A stretch of DNA of 64,000 nucleotides, taken from assembly GCF_041146395.1 (NCBI RefSeq), contig NC_090999.1:72855001-72919000 (forward strand). The letters are read 5' to 3'. A program made the translations under genes and the position numbers. Under the pieces are notes generated by a model. It did not search any database. It was not told where the DNA came from and saw only the letters and a program-made list of their open reading frames with translations. Source of the DNA: Eulemur rufifrons (lineage: Eukaryota; Chordata; Mammalia; Primates; Lemuridae). Positions 37,080 through 52,868 of the stretch are shown here, one piece after another (position 1 is the first letter of the stretch; the number at the start of each line of letters is the position of its first letter).

Positions 37080-38545
37080 AGAGGACACACTAAGTATTAT
37101 ACAGATAAAAGGAAAACCTTTTAGCTTATTTTCTAATTAATGCTCTCTTAAATAAAACTAGAAGAAGATAAAATAATTTATTCCATAATTTAACTGGTCT
37201 AAAATAGATTCTTTGTAGTTAAAAAATACCCAGCTATTTTCCTGTGATATCAATAGATTGATATCAATAAATTATGAAAAAATACCTTAGTTTTCATGAT
37301 ACTTTTTTATCAGAGATAAATGAAGGAGAGAAGGTAATTATAAATGTTAGAATGTTGTTTAATTCCTATACTTAAGTCTTTTCATTATTTAAGCCGTGTT
37401 TTCAATATTCTATTTGTGGAAATTTATATAACGTAAAACCAGGAAAGGATTCATTTCTTTGTTTTCTTCCTGGGTTCTTTCAAGAAACAAGGAATACAGA
37501 TGTAGCACTTGGATTCTACCATTTACAGGAGAAAAGAGAGGAGAAATGAGAAGTTGGGGAGATGAGACCAGGGAGGAGAAGAATGGGAAAGCAAGCAAAG
37601 GGAAAGGGATAGAGACAGCATAAAAACACTTTGGAGATATTCTAAGAAAAATTCTATAGTGAAAGATATAATTTTTTAAATGACTCTTCTCAAAAACTAA
37701 CCAAGCTAATGGTCTCTTTTTCTTCTCCCTCCTCCACACCCTTGAATTGAAATATCTCCATCCTTACTAAGAAGCTGTACCTAGCCATAAAACTGGATAG
37801 AATTGCATGAATAACAACCAGAATAGAGATATTATCCCAATGGAAGAAGTTTTCTAAATGTCCAAATGAAGAGTGTTCATTGGATTCATACTTCTGAGTA
37901 TAGAATGACTATGCTTGTGTTAAGTTGCTGAGCATTTTGTGAAATAGAATTGCTCCTCTTACTTCCCAAACCTTGTGGATTTTATATGGGTTGGCAAAGA
38001 TATCTTAACCTAAGATACTGTGCTGATTTTTAATATGAAGATTATGTGTGTGCCTGAAAACCTGACACAAAACAAACAAATGCAACTATATTTGGTAAAG
38101 AACAGTACCACTCTTGACTTCACATAGATGTTGCTAACATCTATTTCCATTGTCTGGACTAAAGATTGGAGGGAATTTTTTACTACTTTAACTATGATCG
38201 TTATTTCAATTAATTCCATATTGGCGATTAGAAGAAATTTAAATTATGAATTCTGATTTATTTGAATGTGATACATCCTCCATTCCAGGTAATATGAGGT
38301 AATAAATCTTCTGAAGTTAACTTTATCTTACGTTCAAGGATTTTGAGAATGTTTTGACATCCTGTTTTCATTTAAAAACCATATGCCAAATATCTAACAT
38401 ATGTGTATCATGGAAAATGCTAGATACTAGATAAATGAAATAGTTTAATATGAGAGAAAATTAAATATACTAACATTTTATCTTAATGATTGCTGAGAGA
38501 GGATAAAGCATGGATGTTATGAATATATATATGAGTACACTCAAT
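37080..38545. other. Unassigned region
   Basis: No repeat family or exon recognised. A 109-codon minus-strand frame at 37410-37739 lies over a purine-rich plus strand and shows no domain. Confidence 0.5.
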
Positions 38546-38549
38546 CTAG

Positions 38550-39075
38550 CTGTCAGCATTATGGAAGGCTTCCAGGAGGAAGTTGACAAATTGTAAACAC
38601 TCTAATATGGCTGGAGCATTAACTTTCAGTTGGTGTTTTCAGGTGGGGGGTGAGGTGTTGAGAGATGAAGTTTGAAAGTTAGAGTGGGGGCTGGTCTATG
38701 AATAGCATTATTTGGAACAGTAAGGAGTTTGGAATTCTTCCTGAATGCTATTCAAGCCACTGAAAGGTTTTTGGCAGGGAAAAAAAGTGTATAAATTTGT
38801 ATTTTAGATAAATTTATACATCATGTCTTTGGACTATATTTTGAAAACCTGAGATTGGAAGGAGGTCAATCAGGAAATGATACATGTTTAATAAGTCAAG
38901 ACACATAAAACCAGTAGAATCAACAGATTTGAATGATTGATTGAGGGTAGAGAGTAGAGGGTGGGGAGCTAAGAATAACACTTGGGTTCCTAGTTTGGAC
39001 AACTGACAGATAGTGGTGCCAGTAACTAAGATGTAAAATGCATAGCACGAGGATCAGTACATTTGGGGAAAGGCT
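38550..39075 (-). mobile_element. L2 LINE fragment, minus strand
   Basis: 'atggaaggcttccaggagga', 'gtaaggagtttggaattctt', 'acttgggttcctagtttgga' and 'agatagtggtgccagtaact' are the reverse complement of successive L2 ORF2 phrases. No open frame. Confidence 0.75.
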
Positions 39076-39129
39076 TTTGCAAGGTGTATATTTGTTATTT
39101 TGACTGCTCATTATCCACTCTAAATATAT

Positions 39130-39345
39130 TTAAATTTGGGTGAAATATGATGCCTTGACCACATGGACTTTGCAAGCCACTCTAACAAGAGTATGAAGAT
39201 GAATTTTTACATCTCCATGTATTAATGTCAAATCAGACCCTGGGTCCAATAGTCCATAAAATGTCTGAGTCCACTCCCCTCTTTCTCTAACACATAAGCA
39301 CTCATTTAAAGAACTATGTGAATCGTAATGGTAGATTCTTGCCAC
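39130..39345 (-). pseudogene. Retroviral aspartic-protease-like relic
   Basis: The minus-strand frame contains 'TFYGLLDPGSDLTLIHGD'. This resembles the active-site segment of retroviral proteases (L-L-D-T-G-S/A-D-x-T-L-I-x-G). The catalytic triplet DTG reads DPG here, so the enzyme would be dead even if translated. Family knowledge: the protease cleaves Gag-Pol polyproteins. Only about 70 codons remain and the frame ends soon after. DNA to the right (39480-40460) may be further decayed ERV interior, but I find no firm motif there. Confidence 0.6.
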
Positions 39346-40470
39346 AGTCTTGGACTCTTTGCCTCTTAGACGATATAATTTCTTTAGGTGTGGAGATTAA
39401 GCAAGAAATTGTGACTTTTAATTATAGTAACTGCCTTCAACCTCTTGTTTTTGTTTTTTTTTTTTTTTTAAATGTTGTCATTTGATGTCTGTAGATGTTA
39501 ATAGATACCCTTGTTGGCTGCCTCTAGGGGCACCATAGTTTATTAACCATCTTCACAAGTCCCTGTAGGTAAAATTCCACTCACTGCCGCTTCAACTTCA
39601 CAGATCATTATGTTGATTGAAAACTACTCACTTCTTACTATTGAGGATCTATTACTCCAAGATCAGATCATCCATGTGTATATTAAAGAGCTGTCTCTAT
39701 GGCCACCTCTCCTACCATCAACATTGGCCTGTAAAGGGTAGCCACACTGAAATTTTTAGTAAAACTGGTGCTCCTCTTACCTGTGTATTCTTAACGATCT
39801 TGGTGAAAACTGTGTGCTTTGGCTCCTCTGATAAGAATAAGCTTTGGGTGGGACCACCAGCCTCACGTAGTATATGCATGTCTTTATTCCCACTTTCTTC
39901 AGCCTTTCTATTCCTATCTTTACTATTTGTCAAAAACAACTTAGAAAATTCCACATTGTTAGTTAAATGCCGTATTATAACTTTGGTATCTAAGGACCAC
40001 ACTAACAATGACTTTGCCGCACTGAGAACACATTGCATGTCCTGAGAAAGTACCTTCCTAAATTAATAAATTCTTGTTTATCCAACCTTAAACATTAGTT
40101 CCCTTGACGAAAAATTCCCAATATACATTCCCAGAGTACTTCTCTGGCTCCAACTAGTAAATGCCAGATAATTATTGCAACTCTTTCAATGTATAGTCTC
40201 TTTGTTCTCTCACTAGGACCTAGACTTCTCCAGATTATGTTGAGATATTTACCTATCCTACGTAGTCAGGAGAAGTGATGAGGGTAGTTTCTGAGGGGAG
40301 AGAGACCTGTTGCCTTGCATGAAGAATGTTTCTGCAGCATCATCTATCTTGGAAGAAGTACAAGCTCTTACTGGGGAATGAGAAGCCACCTCAATAACCC
40401 CAGTTTTAATGAGGAGAGTAGAGCCAATATCCTCAGGAGCATTCATACAAATGTGCTAATTTTATGCCTC
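39346..40470 (-). repeat. Possible ERV interior, decayed
   Basis: Lies upstream (minus-strand sense) of the protease-like relic and would correspond to gag / early pol if the element is collinear. Minus-strand frames at 39718-40038 (106 codons) and 40258-40446 (62 codons) are long for the composition but carry no motif I can name. A T run occurs at 39457-39469. Confidence 0.3.
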
Positions 40471-40479
40471 ATATTTCCA

Positions 40480-41990
40480 GGTTTTTCGTGATGCAGGCTT
40501 GATCTTTGTGAAGGACAGAAGAAAACACAGAAAGAAAATTTGGAGTGTAGTACAGTTCTAAGTTTTATCAAGGCTTAAGGGGAGTCCTTAAACCAAAGTC
40601 AGCCATCAGAAGAGCAGCCCATCTCCAAAGATAGGCCACCCAAATATTCATGCACTGCTCAATAATTTCTCAATAATTGTCATTGAAATCGTGGCCTAAC
40701 ACAAAAATATTGATATGTTTTGAAGTACGACCTCTAGGGCATTTAGGCACGTAAGCTTCTTAAGTTGGTAACATGAGAGGTGCCTTTTCCTGGCCACTAC
40801 ATGTGAGGCAATAGGGAAACGATTGAATAAAGACAGAGTTTAATAAGAAAAGTAAGATGAATGGAGGTAAGTTTTTGTGACATGGTGAGTTTGGCTGCCA
40901 TGAAGTTTCATAATAAAAGTAGCAGCAACAACAATTACAACACATGATTTAAATTTACTTTCTTACACGTGTGGATTTCAGGGAACCAGGTTATATTTGA
41001 GGCTTGACATAGCTGCAGGGGATTGTCTGATCTGTTAGCTGAGCCTATGGCAGGAGTTAAAGGCACATACACATTTCAAAAACTGGCCGATTTCTTTCTA
41101 AGCAGACTCAACTTACAAGGCAAGAGGATGAGGGTACTGGAATACTGGGATTTCTTATTTTTTCATTTATTTGAGTTAAATTTGATATGCAGAACTAGCA
41201 TAAAAATAGATGATTGCATTTATTAGAATATGATATTTTCCATAAGAATTCTAACTTTGAGGCTCCATTATGTTTTTTTTGTATATAATATATTGGTAGA
41301 TATTATTAATGAACTCTCTGTAGACATCTGAAGGTCATCTTGACATTACTCTAATAGTTGTTGAACATGGTGTGCTACCTGACCTTAAGTTTAATACTGA
41401 ATTAAATGTCATATCATTCTAAACACATTTCTCATTATGAAAATTATGGATTTTTAATTTTGCCTCAAGTATATTTTTGGTAAAATGGCTTCTTTCAGTA
41501 CCTTGTGGATATATCTAAGTAACTGTACACTTTTAATAATTATTAACAACAAAATAGCAGCAAACCTTGAATTTACCATTGCTATAATTTCTCTTTATTT
41601 AGTTATATTTCTGACTCAAGTAAAGAAAAAAGACACATTTTACACCAGTTCTTTCAGGCTCTTGGAAAGTGCTGTGAATATCTACCCTCTTCAATAAGTA
41701 CACTGGAAAAAAGTTCCTGCCATTTTCTTTACATCCTAACTCAACAGAACCACCTGCAGACTTAATCATAAAAATGACTAATAGAATTTGATATTTACAT
41801 GTTTACTTTTGAGGAGGCAGACATTGCTAAAACCATTTATCATCAGTGTCTCAGCTCTTAGCTGTCATCTCTCTCTCTCTCTCTCTCTCTTGCTCTCTCT
41901 CATCCTCTTCCTAACCCCAAATCCAATCCAAGGTATGCTTCTGTTGCATTGACTTTCTTAGCCACATCAGTAAAATTATGTGCAACCAAT
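40480..41990. other. Unassigned region with CT microsatellite
   Basis: Mostly unrecognised. The plus text 'attgaataaagacagagttt' near 40827 could be part of an old LTR but has no partner. A CT run lies at 41868-41900. Confidence 0.4.
41868..41900. repeat. (CT)n microsatellite
   Basis: CT units with a single TG interruption. Confidence 0.93.
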
Positions 41991-41999
41991 GGTCTTAAA

Positions 42000-43121
42000 T
42001 TCAAGAGCAAAAGAAAAATTCTCCTTTTAGAATTTCTCCATGATGGTGTAAGAGGGACTAAAATTACTTTCTCAGTATAACAGCAATAACACAGAAGAAA
42101 TATGTGGGGGAAAAAAAAACATTTCTGTCATTGCAAAACAGGTAGCTCAGGATTGAACCCCGAGAGAAGGAACATACTTGGTATAAGTCCTATAATAACT
42201 CCAGTTTACTGTCTGCAGACTGTTTCCAGTTTCAGTGCAGAGATGGGGACCACAAACATTGCCTGGTGGTCTTGTTGAGTTGAGGAGAGAGGTATTGCAA
42301 CTCAAAAAGGCTGAGGAATGTAGAATCTGAAAGGCATAGTGCTAGAAGGAAGGAGTTTCACAGAGAAATCTCTGGCAATCTGAAGATAAATCTTAAATCT
42401 TTGAAATGTTGATCTATACATGTGTGGAGTTAAAACTCCAAAAGACTATTAAAGGCCACCAGAAAGCAGCAAACCACAGAATTCTCACAAATACCAAGGG
42501 CTAGAAATAGTTTACATTTCTATTACTGAGAATGGAAAGACATCACAATATATGGTACAGTAGGAAGAGTCCTCAAGAAGTTCTAGCCTGAGTAGTGTCA
42601 GATTCAGACTAAAGTCTCCTTTTGTTTCACTTTAGTAAGTTTAAAAGTCAGACTCAAAATAATAAACTTGATTATGTGTGAGTTAACTATGTGACAGAAT
42701 AAAAGCAAACACCTTTCAAAGGAATACAATAAAACCCAACACACAATGTGCAAAATTTATAATGCTCAATATTTAGTTGAAAATATGCAGGCATTTCAGA
42801 AAACAGAAAATATAACCCATAAATAAGAGAAAAATTAATCAACAAAAAAGACCCAGAAAAGACAGAGAAAATGAAATAGTAACAAGGAGTTTAAACAGCC
42901 ATTGTAAATATGCACTATATACTTAAGAATGTAGAATAAAACATGATCATGAAGAGGTGAGACATAAAAGATGTAAAAAAATACTTATGTATCTATCTTA
43001 GAAATAAAACAATATTGCAATAAAAATATACTAAATTCATTCATCACATTGAGAAAGAAAACAATAAAATTCTATATAGCCCATGGGTCAATAAAAAAAA
43101 AAAAACTATAAGAAAAAGTAC
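42000..43121 (+). mobile_element. Old L1M/HAL1-like 5' region, plus strand
   Basis: The order 'gcatttcagaaaacagaaaa', 'aaagacccagaaaagacaga', 'ggagtttaaacagccattgt' and 'aacatgatcatgaagagg' follows the ORF1-proximal region of L1M/HAL1 elements. The part before about 42640 has the look of the matching 5' UTR but is less certain. The old element is split by the insertion at 43122-43480. Confidence 0.65.
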
Positions 43122-43480
43122 ATCACCAGAAAATTGGTTTCCCTGATCATCACCTAAACACAAATCTGGGAACGACACCAATTGGACATCAGACTGAGGT
43201 GGGGGGTGGGGGAGGGGATGGGGGTATGCCTACACAATGAGTGCATTGTGCACCGTTTGGGGAGTGGTAACACTTGAAGGTGCTGACTCGGGAAAGGGGG
43301 GGTGGGGAAAAAAATATGAAACTATTGTTTTTAACTTGCACTGTTCACTTAATAATTTATCATGAATATTTCCCATATTATTTCATATCATTGTACAAGA
43401 AATAATGTATACATTATGAGGACATACTGTATCTAACAACAAAAAAAAATCAGCTGCTTATGAACTTTAAAAAAAAAAAA
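43122..43480 (+). mobile_element. L1-derived chimeric insertion with target duplication
   Basis: A 359-bp block bounded by the perfect 13-bp duplication 'aagaaaaagtaca' (43109-43121 and 43481-43493) and ending in an A run. Its first half ('aaaattggtttccctgatca', 'gacaccaattggacatcaga', G-rich tract) is an L1 3' UTR closely related to 11520-11650. After an internal A run (about 43306-43312) comes about 165 bp that is not L1 as I know it ('cactgttcacttaataattt' to 'cagctgcttatgaacttt') before the terminal A run. This is the layout of an L1 3' transduction or of a variant L1 3' end. Confidence 0.8.
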
Positions 43481-43493
43481 AAGAAAAAGTACA

Positions 43494-43840
43494 AAATATT
43501 TTAAGAGAATAATAGTAATATACAACATATTAAAATTTGTGGGCTATAAATAAAGCAGTACTTATAAAAATTTTACACACTCATATACATACATTACAAA
43601 AGAAAAAAAGATTTCAAATCAATAATCTAAATTTCTACTTTAAGAAACTATAAAAAGAAGTGATAATTCAACCCAAAGCAAGCAGAAAGAAAGAAATACT
43701 AAAAATAAGAACCAAAAATAGAGAATATACCATGCTCGATTCTTTGGGAATAATATATGTGATAAATTCAAAGCAAACTGAATCTTGAAAAGAAAGGAAA
43801 AATCAGTTGGGAAACCATTTTTCATGTATCTCTTACATTT
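43494..43840 (+). mobile_element. Old L1M ORF2 fragment, plus strand
   Basis: 'attaaaatttgtgggctat' followed by 'aaataaagcagtac' and 'cccaaagcaagcagaaagaa' matches the ORF2 region between endonuclease and RT. It continues the decayed L1M that lies left of the 43.1 kb insertion, though some L1 sequence between the two parts is missing. Confidence 0.7.
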
Positions 43841-44059
43841 ATACATATCTTCTGAGACGATGCATTAACAGATTTTGTTCTGGATGATGTTATAGAAGGT
43901 AGAGATGGTATCTCCTTCCAGAGCAAGGAGCAGATTTGTCTGCTGCCTGAGATGATAAAGATAATGTCTCCCTCTAGGGGGATTGGGGTCCCTTAGCTAT
44001 GACCCAAATTGCTACATGCATAGCATCCACTTTAGCCATTCTGCATTTGCCTCATTGAA

Positions 44060-44506
44060 CTTGGGGAACGTCCAACCTAACTATCAAACAGAGAGAGGCT
44101 CTCTAAAAGAAAATGATATTTATTTAAGAGTAGGGCATTGCAAAGGGAATGCATATGTCATAGTAAACTATGTGCATCTTCAGGGAGATGAAGAAAGATA
44201 AAAGTTTTTAAAGATAAGTGAGGAGGATTACATAACTGTTTTGAGATAATTATCCTTGGCTACAAGGATCAATAATATGTGTGCTGTCATCCTAAGGCTG
44301 AACAGGCTGTTGCTGGACAGAAGTTCTTGCAGAAGTATTTTTTGTGTAAGGTTGTGATGACCTCTGTGCAAGGTTGCAGTCTTTTGTGATAGTTTTTGTT
44401 ATCAGGAATTTATGTATGTGAACCCTAACTTCACGGCCATCCCTGGCTCTATTTTTGGGGTGTTTTTAACACAAGTGACTCTTTTTATATTCTGACAACT
44501 TTCACA
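44060..44506 (-). mobile_element. ERV LTR, minus strand (3' LTR)
   Basis: On the minus strand it begins TGTGAAAG at 44506 and carries an AATAAA signal near 44121. It is a diverged direct repeat of 49985-50407; shared phrases include 'gagataattatccttg', 'ctacaaggat', 'gtgcaaggttgcagt' and 'ggtgtttttaacaca'. Immediately to its right (minus-strand upstream) is a purine-rich 'aaaaggcagaaa', as expected for a polypurine tract before a 3' LTR. The left end is not sharply defined and may extend towards 43870. Confidence 0.85.
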
Positions 44507-46010
44507 TTTCTGCCTTTTGGTCAAGATATTTCTCCAAAAGCATCACTGATGATCATCCTGTAATGAGTTTTTGATGTCCCTTGGTACTGAAACGGACCTT
44601 TCTCATGCTGGTCTGGTCCCATGTTGGAGGGAGTGATTGGTGATGAGTAGTCAACATCAAAAACTTTTTAGTCCTATTTGAACAACAAGGGATGTTTGAA
44701 GGGAGTGGTCTCAGGCTAAGTCGGCCTAAAATCTGTAATTAAGTTCAATTTTGTCTGTTTTGTAGTCTTTTGCTATCATCTCAGAGTATGAGGCGAGCAT
44801 TATCATGTTAGGAGTTGTATTTCTGCAAGAATTTAATAAGTTAAGAGATACAAAGTTTAAAAAGGAAATACAAAGTAAAAAATTAATAGTAACATGACAA
44901 TCCTAGTTTGCATAATGGTTTTGAGCCATGAACCTAGGCTTAAAGGCAACTAATTGAATAAATCAATTGACCATTACACTGTCAAGTGAAAAATGTAGAC
45001 ATTATGAAGTGTAAGGATCTCATTATGAGATGGAGGCTTGTATAGACATCTTGGCAATAGCTGTTTACAGTGTGAAAATGTCAACTTCTCACCCTGGTTT
45101 GCAGTTTAAATGTCTCTGTTTGCAGCATCAAGTGCCTTTGTGAACTTTTTGTGTGGCTCATATATCAAGCAGTATACTTGTTCCTTAAAATCCATCTAGT
45201 TTCAACTTATAAGGCTTCAAGAATGGGTCAGTTTCCAATTTTAGTAATTCCATAGAAGAAAGCTGGATTGGAAGAATCTAAAAAAATTCCAGATCTAATA
45301 TAGTCTATAGATTCTTAACTAGAACTCAAAAACAATCCACAGACCTACAATCTAACAAGTGTATTATAGCTTTTCTTTAGTAACATAATGTTTTCTCTCT
45401 GTATTGATCACATAGGAATCTCAGACTTAAAAACATCTTGAGGCTAGGAAGCCAAACCAAGGCAGACTTTAGATTTTACTTATAGTCAATGTTTCCGGGA
45501 CTACAAGGAAATGACAATTTTCACTCACTGTAAAGCTAGGAAACCTTGAAACCAGGCATTCTATGTATATTCTCAATTATGGTATTTCCAGTCAAAGCCT
45601 TGGTAATATAACCAAAGGTTTTAAGAATGTCTTATTATAAAGAAACAACACATTTTTGTTGAATTTATTCAAATAAATTCTTATGCCATAAGAATACTCA
45701 TGAATAGTTTCTGGATTTTGGAGGAATCAAGTAGGGAAAAAAATGCTTTCACTTTCATTCACAAAGGTATACTGCACCAAATTGCTGTAAACTATACGTA
45801 GCTTAAAAGAGAAAATTGTCTTAAATCTGGAAAACAAAGCATTTAATTAAAAAACAACAATGTTATAAATAAAAATCACAAAACATTATCTTCATCAGTT
45901 ATTCTATCTCATGTAATAAATTTTTGTTCTGTTTGATCTTGATTAGCAGCTTTATGAACCCGTAAGTTTCTTCATTAGAACTGGGAAAAAAATTATTTAG
46001 TCTGTTGATC
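44507..46010 (-). mobile_element. ERV interior, minus strand, non-coding relic
   Basis: Lies between the two related LTRs and begins with the polypurine tract (44507-44520). No gag, pol or env motif is readable and the frames are short. The interior is much shorter than a full provirus, so either most coding sequence was lost or the element was a short non-autonomous type. The ERV class is probably I, judged from LTR wording only. Confidence 0.6.
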
Positions 46011-47656
46011 TTTTTTTATTTCAAAGTATTATGGGTATACAAATGTTTTTGGTTACAAGGATTGCTTTTGTAATGTTTGAGTCAGGGTTATAAGTGTGCC
46101 CATCACCCAAATAGTGTTCATTGTACACATTAGGTAGGTTTTTGCCCATCTCCTCCTCCTCACTCCCCCTGACTGATTTCCACGGAGTTATACTTCCCTC
46201 TATGCACATATGTTTTCATCAGTTAGTTCCACTATAATAGTGAGTACATGTGGTGTTTGTTTTCCCATTCTTGAGATACGTCACTTAGGATAATGGTCTC
46301 CACTTCCATCCAAATTGCTAAAAGGCATTAATACATTTCTTTTTATAGCTGAGTAGTATTGCATGATATATATATATATATATATATACCACAATCTGTT
46401 AATCTACTCATGAATTGATAGGCACTTGGGTTGCTTCCACATCTTTGCAATTGTGAATTACACTGCAATAAACATTTGAGTGCAGGTGTCTTTTTGATAA
46501 AATGACTTCATTTCCTTTGGATGAATACCTAGTACTGGGATTACTGGATCAAATGGTAGGTCTAGTTTTAGTTCTTTGAGGAATCTCCATACTGTTTTCC
46601 ATAGAGATTGTCCAAATTTGTAGTCCCCAAAAAAGTGTACAAGTGTTCATTTCTCTCTGCATCCATGGCAGTATCTGTTGTTTTGGACTTTTTAACAAAA
46701 GTCATTCTAATTGGGGTTAGGTGATATCTTATTGTGGTTTTAATTTGCATTTCACTGATGATTAGTGACATTAAGCATTTTTTAATGTTAATTGAACATT
46801 TGTCTACCTTATTTTAAAATGCTTCTGTTCATGTCTTTTGCCCACTTTTGAATGGGTTTTCTTGCTTGTTTGTTTGTTTTTCTCTTGATGATTTGCCTGT
46901 GTTCTTTGTAGATTCTGGTAATTAGTCGTTTATCAGATGTATAGTTTGCAAATATTTTCCCCCACTCTGTAGGTTGTCTATTTGCTCTGTTGATTATTTC
47001 CTTGGCTGTGCAGAAGCTTTTAATCAGGTCCCATTTATTTATTTTTGTTGTTGCTGACATTGCCATTGGGTCTTCTTCATAAATTCGTAGGCCAGTATCT
47101 AGAAGAGTTTTTCTAACATTCTAGAGTTCTTATGGTTTCATGCCCTACATTAAATTAAGTCTTTTATCCATCTTGATTTAATTTTTGTGAGTGGTGAGAG
47201 ATATGGATCCTGCTTCATTCTTCTGCATGTGACTACCCAGTTATCACAGCATCATTTATTGAATAGAGCTTCCTTTCCAAGTGTGTATTGTTGTCTGCTT
47301 TGTCAATGATCAGTTGGCTGTATGTGGATAATATTATGTCTAGGTTTTCTGCTCTGTTCCATTGGTCTATGACTCTATTTTTGTGCCAACATCATGCTAT
47401 TTTGGTTACTATACCCTTGTAGTACAGTTTAAAGTCTGGTAATATGATGGCCTGAGATTTGTTCTTTTTGCTTAAGATTGCTTTGGCTATTCAGGCTCTT
47501 TTCTGGTTCCAATGAACCATAGAATTATTTTTTCTAGATCTGTGAAATATGATTCTGGTATTTTGATGAGGATTGCATTGAATCTGTAAATCATTTTAGT
47601 AAGTATGGACATTTGGACAATGTTGATTCTACTGATCCATGAGCAAGATATATGTT

Positions 47657-47658
<2 letters not shown>
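46011..47658 (-). mobile_element. L1, minus strand, 3' half (left of nested Alu)
   Basis: Reverse complement of an L1 3' UTR and ORF2 C-terminus: 'aaagtattatgggtatacaa', 'tgagtagtattgcatgatat', 'gcatttcactgatgattag', 'atttgccagtgttctttg'-type wording near 46890. The minus frame 46809-47066 contains 'SDKRLITRIYKEHRQIIKRK', a recognisable ORF2p C-terminal stretch, and 46568-46771 carries the end of the protein. The TA run at 46366-46388 sits at the L1 3' UTR position that tends to expand. It lies inside the ERV, so this L1 came later. Confidence 0.93.
46366..46388. repeat. (TA)n in L1 3' UTR
   Basis: TA dinucleotide run inside the minus-strand L1. The plus-strand L1 at 36728-36752 has a related TA-rich stretch at the same element position. 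Confidence 0.93.
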
Positions 47659-49750
<2,092 letters not shown>

Positions 49751-49984
49751 TAAGGTCCTTTATTAAGGTGGCCTTATCCAAATCATATCTTGAATAAGGT
49801 CAAGAACTTCAACAAAAAAAAAAATGAAAGCTTGGCTTGAGAGAAGATTCGCCAAGGCAGAAAAGGTGAGGAGTGGAAGTGTAGAGTTGAAAGGCACAAG
49901 AGAGTATTTACAATGATTTTAAGAATTGCCAATTCCTCTCAAAAGTGATCTTGCTATAAGTGTGACTTCTGATAGGATATATGT

Positions 49985-50407
49985 CAATCTAAACAGCAAA
50001 CAGAGAGAAAAAAACATTTATTCAGGAATAGGACATTGCAATGGTAATATGCATGTCATATTGGAAGGTAAAGAAAGACAAAGGCTTTTAAAGTAAAAAT
50101 GAGAAAAGTCACATAATTGCTTTGAGATAATTATCCTTGTCTACAAGGATGAATAACAAGGGTGACACCAGTCCAAGATTTGATAGGCAGTTGCTGGGCA
50201 GGTGTCCTAACAGAAGTGATTTTTGTGTAAAGTTGTGATGGACTTTGTGCAAGGTTGCAGTTTTGCAGAGTCTTTTTTGATAGCTTTTGTTATTGTGCAT
50301 AAATTAAGCATTTATGCACAAGAACCTCTCTTCATGACCTTTCTAGGTTCTATTTGTCCAGGTGTTTTTAACACAGTTATTCCATTTTGATTCTTACAAA
50401 TTTCACA
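49985..50407 (-). mobile_element. ERV LTR, minus strand (5' LTR)
   Basis: Partner of the LTR at 44060-44506, in the same orientation, with its minus-strand start TGTGAAAT at 50407 and an AATAAA signal near 50014. The two LTRs have diverged well beyond a recent insertion. A primer-binding site should lie just left of about 49985; I could not identify one, and that flank (49760-49985) is unassigned. Confidence 0.82.
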
Positions 50408-50529
50408 GGGACAAGGTAGATTGATGGGATCATGAAGCCAATTCTACCTGAAGTACCATGAGTAATAAAGAGCTCTGTCTCTGACATAAGAATTCCTATT
50501 CTTCTGCCAATATTATGAAACTGTGGGAG

Positions 50530-50711
50530 GCCAACCAGTATCAAGAATGAAAGCATGATATCACTACAGATTACAGGGACATCAAAGTATTACAAGAGGT
50601 TATTATGAAGAAATTTAGACCAACATTCAACAATTTATATGAAATGGAACAATTTATTGAAAGGCAGAAACTACCAAGCCTCACTTAAAAAAAAAAAAAA
50701 ACTACTTGTAT
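50530..50711 (+). mobile_element. Old L1M ORF2, plus strand, segment 1
   Basis: 'acagggacatcaaagtatta', then 'tttatatgaaatggaac' and 'aaggcagaaactaccaagcc' resemble the L1 ORF2 RT region, continued after the two nested Alus. Confidence 0.6.
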
Positions 50712-50715
50712 TAAA

Positions 50716-52125
<1,410 letters not shown>

Positions 52126-52259
52126 TTTTGTTTAATCAACTTTCTCAAATCCAACCTAACCGTCAATAAATATAGTGCTATCCATTGCCTCATTTGCACT
52201 TTTGTGAACATTTTAAAATAGCTCCATGATATGTAGTCTGAAGAGATTTGTGAAGTGTT

Positions 52260-52640
52260 TTAGCCAGGATAGGCTACATTATGCTGGAGCAATAACCAAG
52301 CTCAGAATTTCATTGACTTAGAATGACAATATTTAATTCTTACTCAACTTATATGTCCATCATGAGTCATTGCTGAAGTCTCTGATAATTTTATTTGCTC
52401 AGGAATCCAAACTGACGGAGTACATTACATTTCAAACATTACCTATAATTATGTCAGAGGAAAAGAAGGCACTGTGGAGGAAGCATTGCAATTAAATTGT
52501 GGGTCTGAAAGTAACATATACAGCTCCTCATCATGACTGTTGGTTCAGAGCTAGTCACATGGTCCCACTCAAACACCAGCGGGTGAGGAAGGTAATCTCT
52601 GAAGGTAGAGTACCTGAAAAATTTATTAAATACTCTAAAG
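52260..52640 (-). mobile_element. LTR-like repeat, minus strand, family unassigned
   Basis: 'attatgctggagcaataacc', 'aactgacggagtacattaca' and 'gagctagtcacatggtccca' follow, in order, the reverse of the element at 17220-17690. Family not named with confidence. Confidence 0.6.
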
Positions 52641-52868
52641 ACTACATTATTAGGCTCTTCCAGATGATCAGCTAAATATATTCAGATTATCAACTAAAAT
52701 AATTTAACATATCAAAAAATCAGTCTTTAAAACTCTGTAATTCTCAACTGGCAAATACATAGATAATAAATAGCATTTTTGACAATCCTTATTATTTTTA
52801 AATATTCCTATTTAAGTTTAGTGTATAATTCCTAATAACTAACTTACATTTATTTAAAAGGTCCCATC

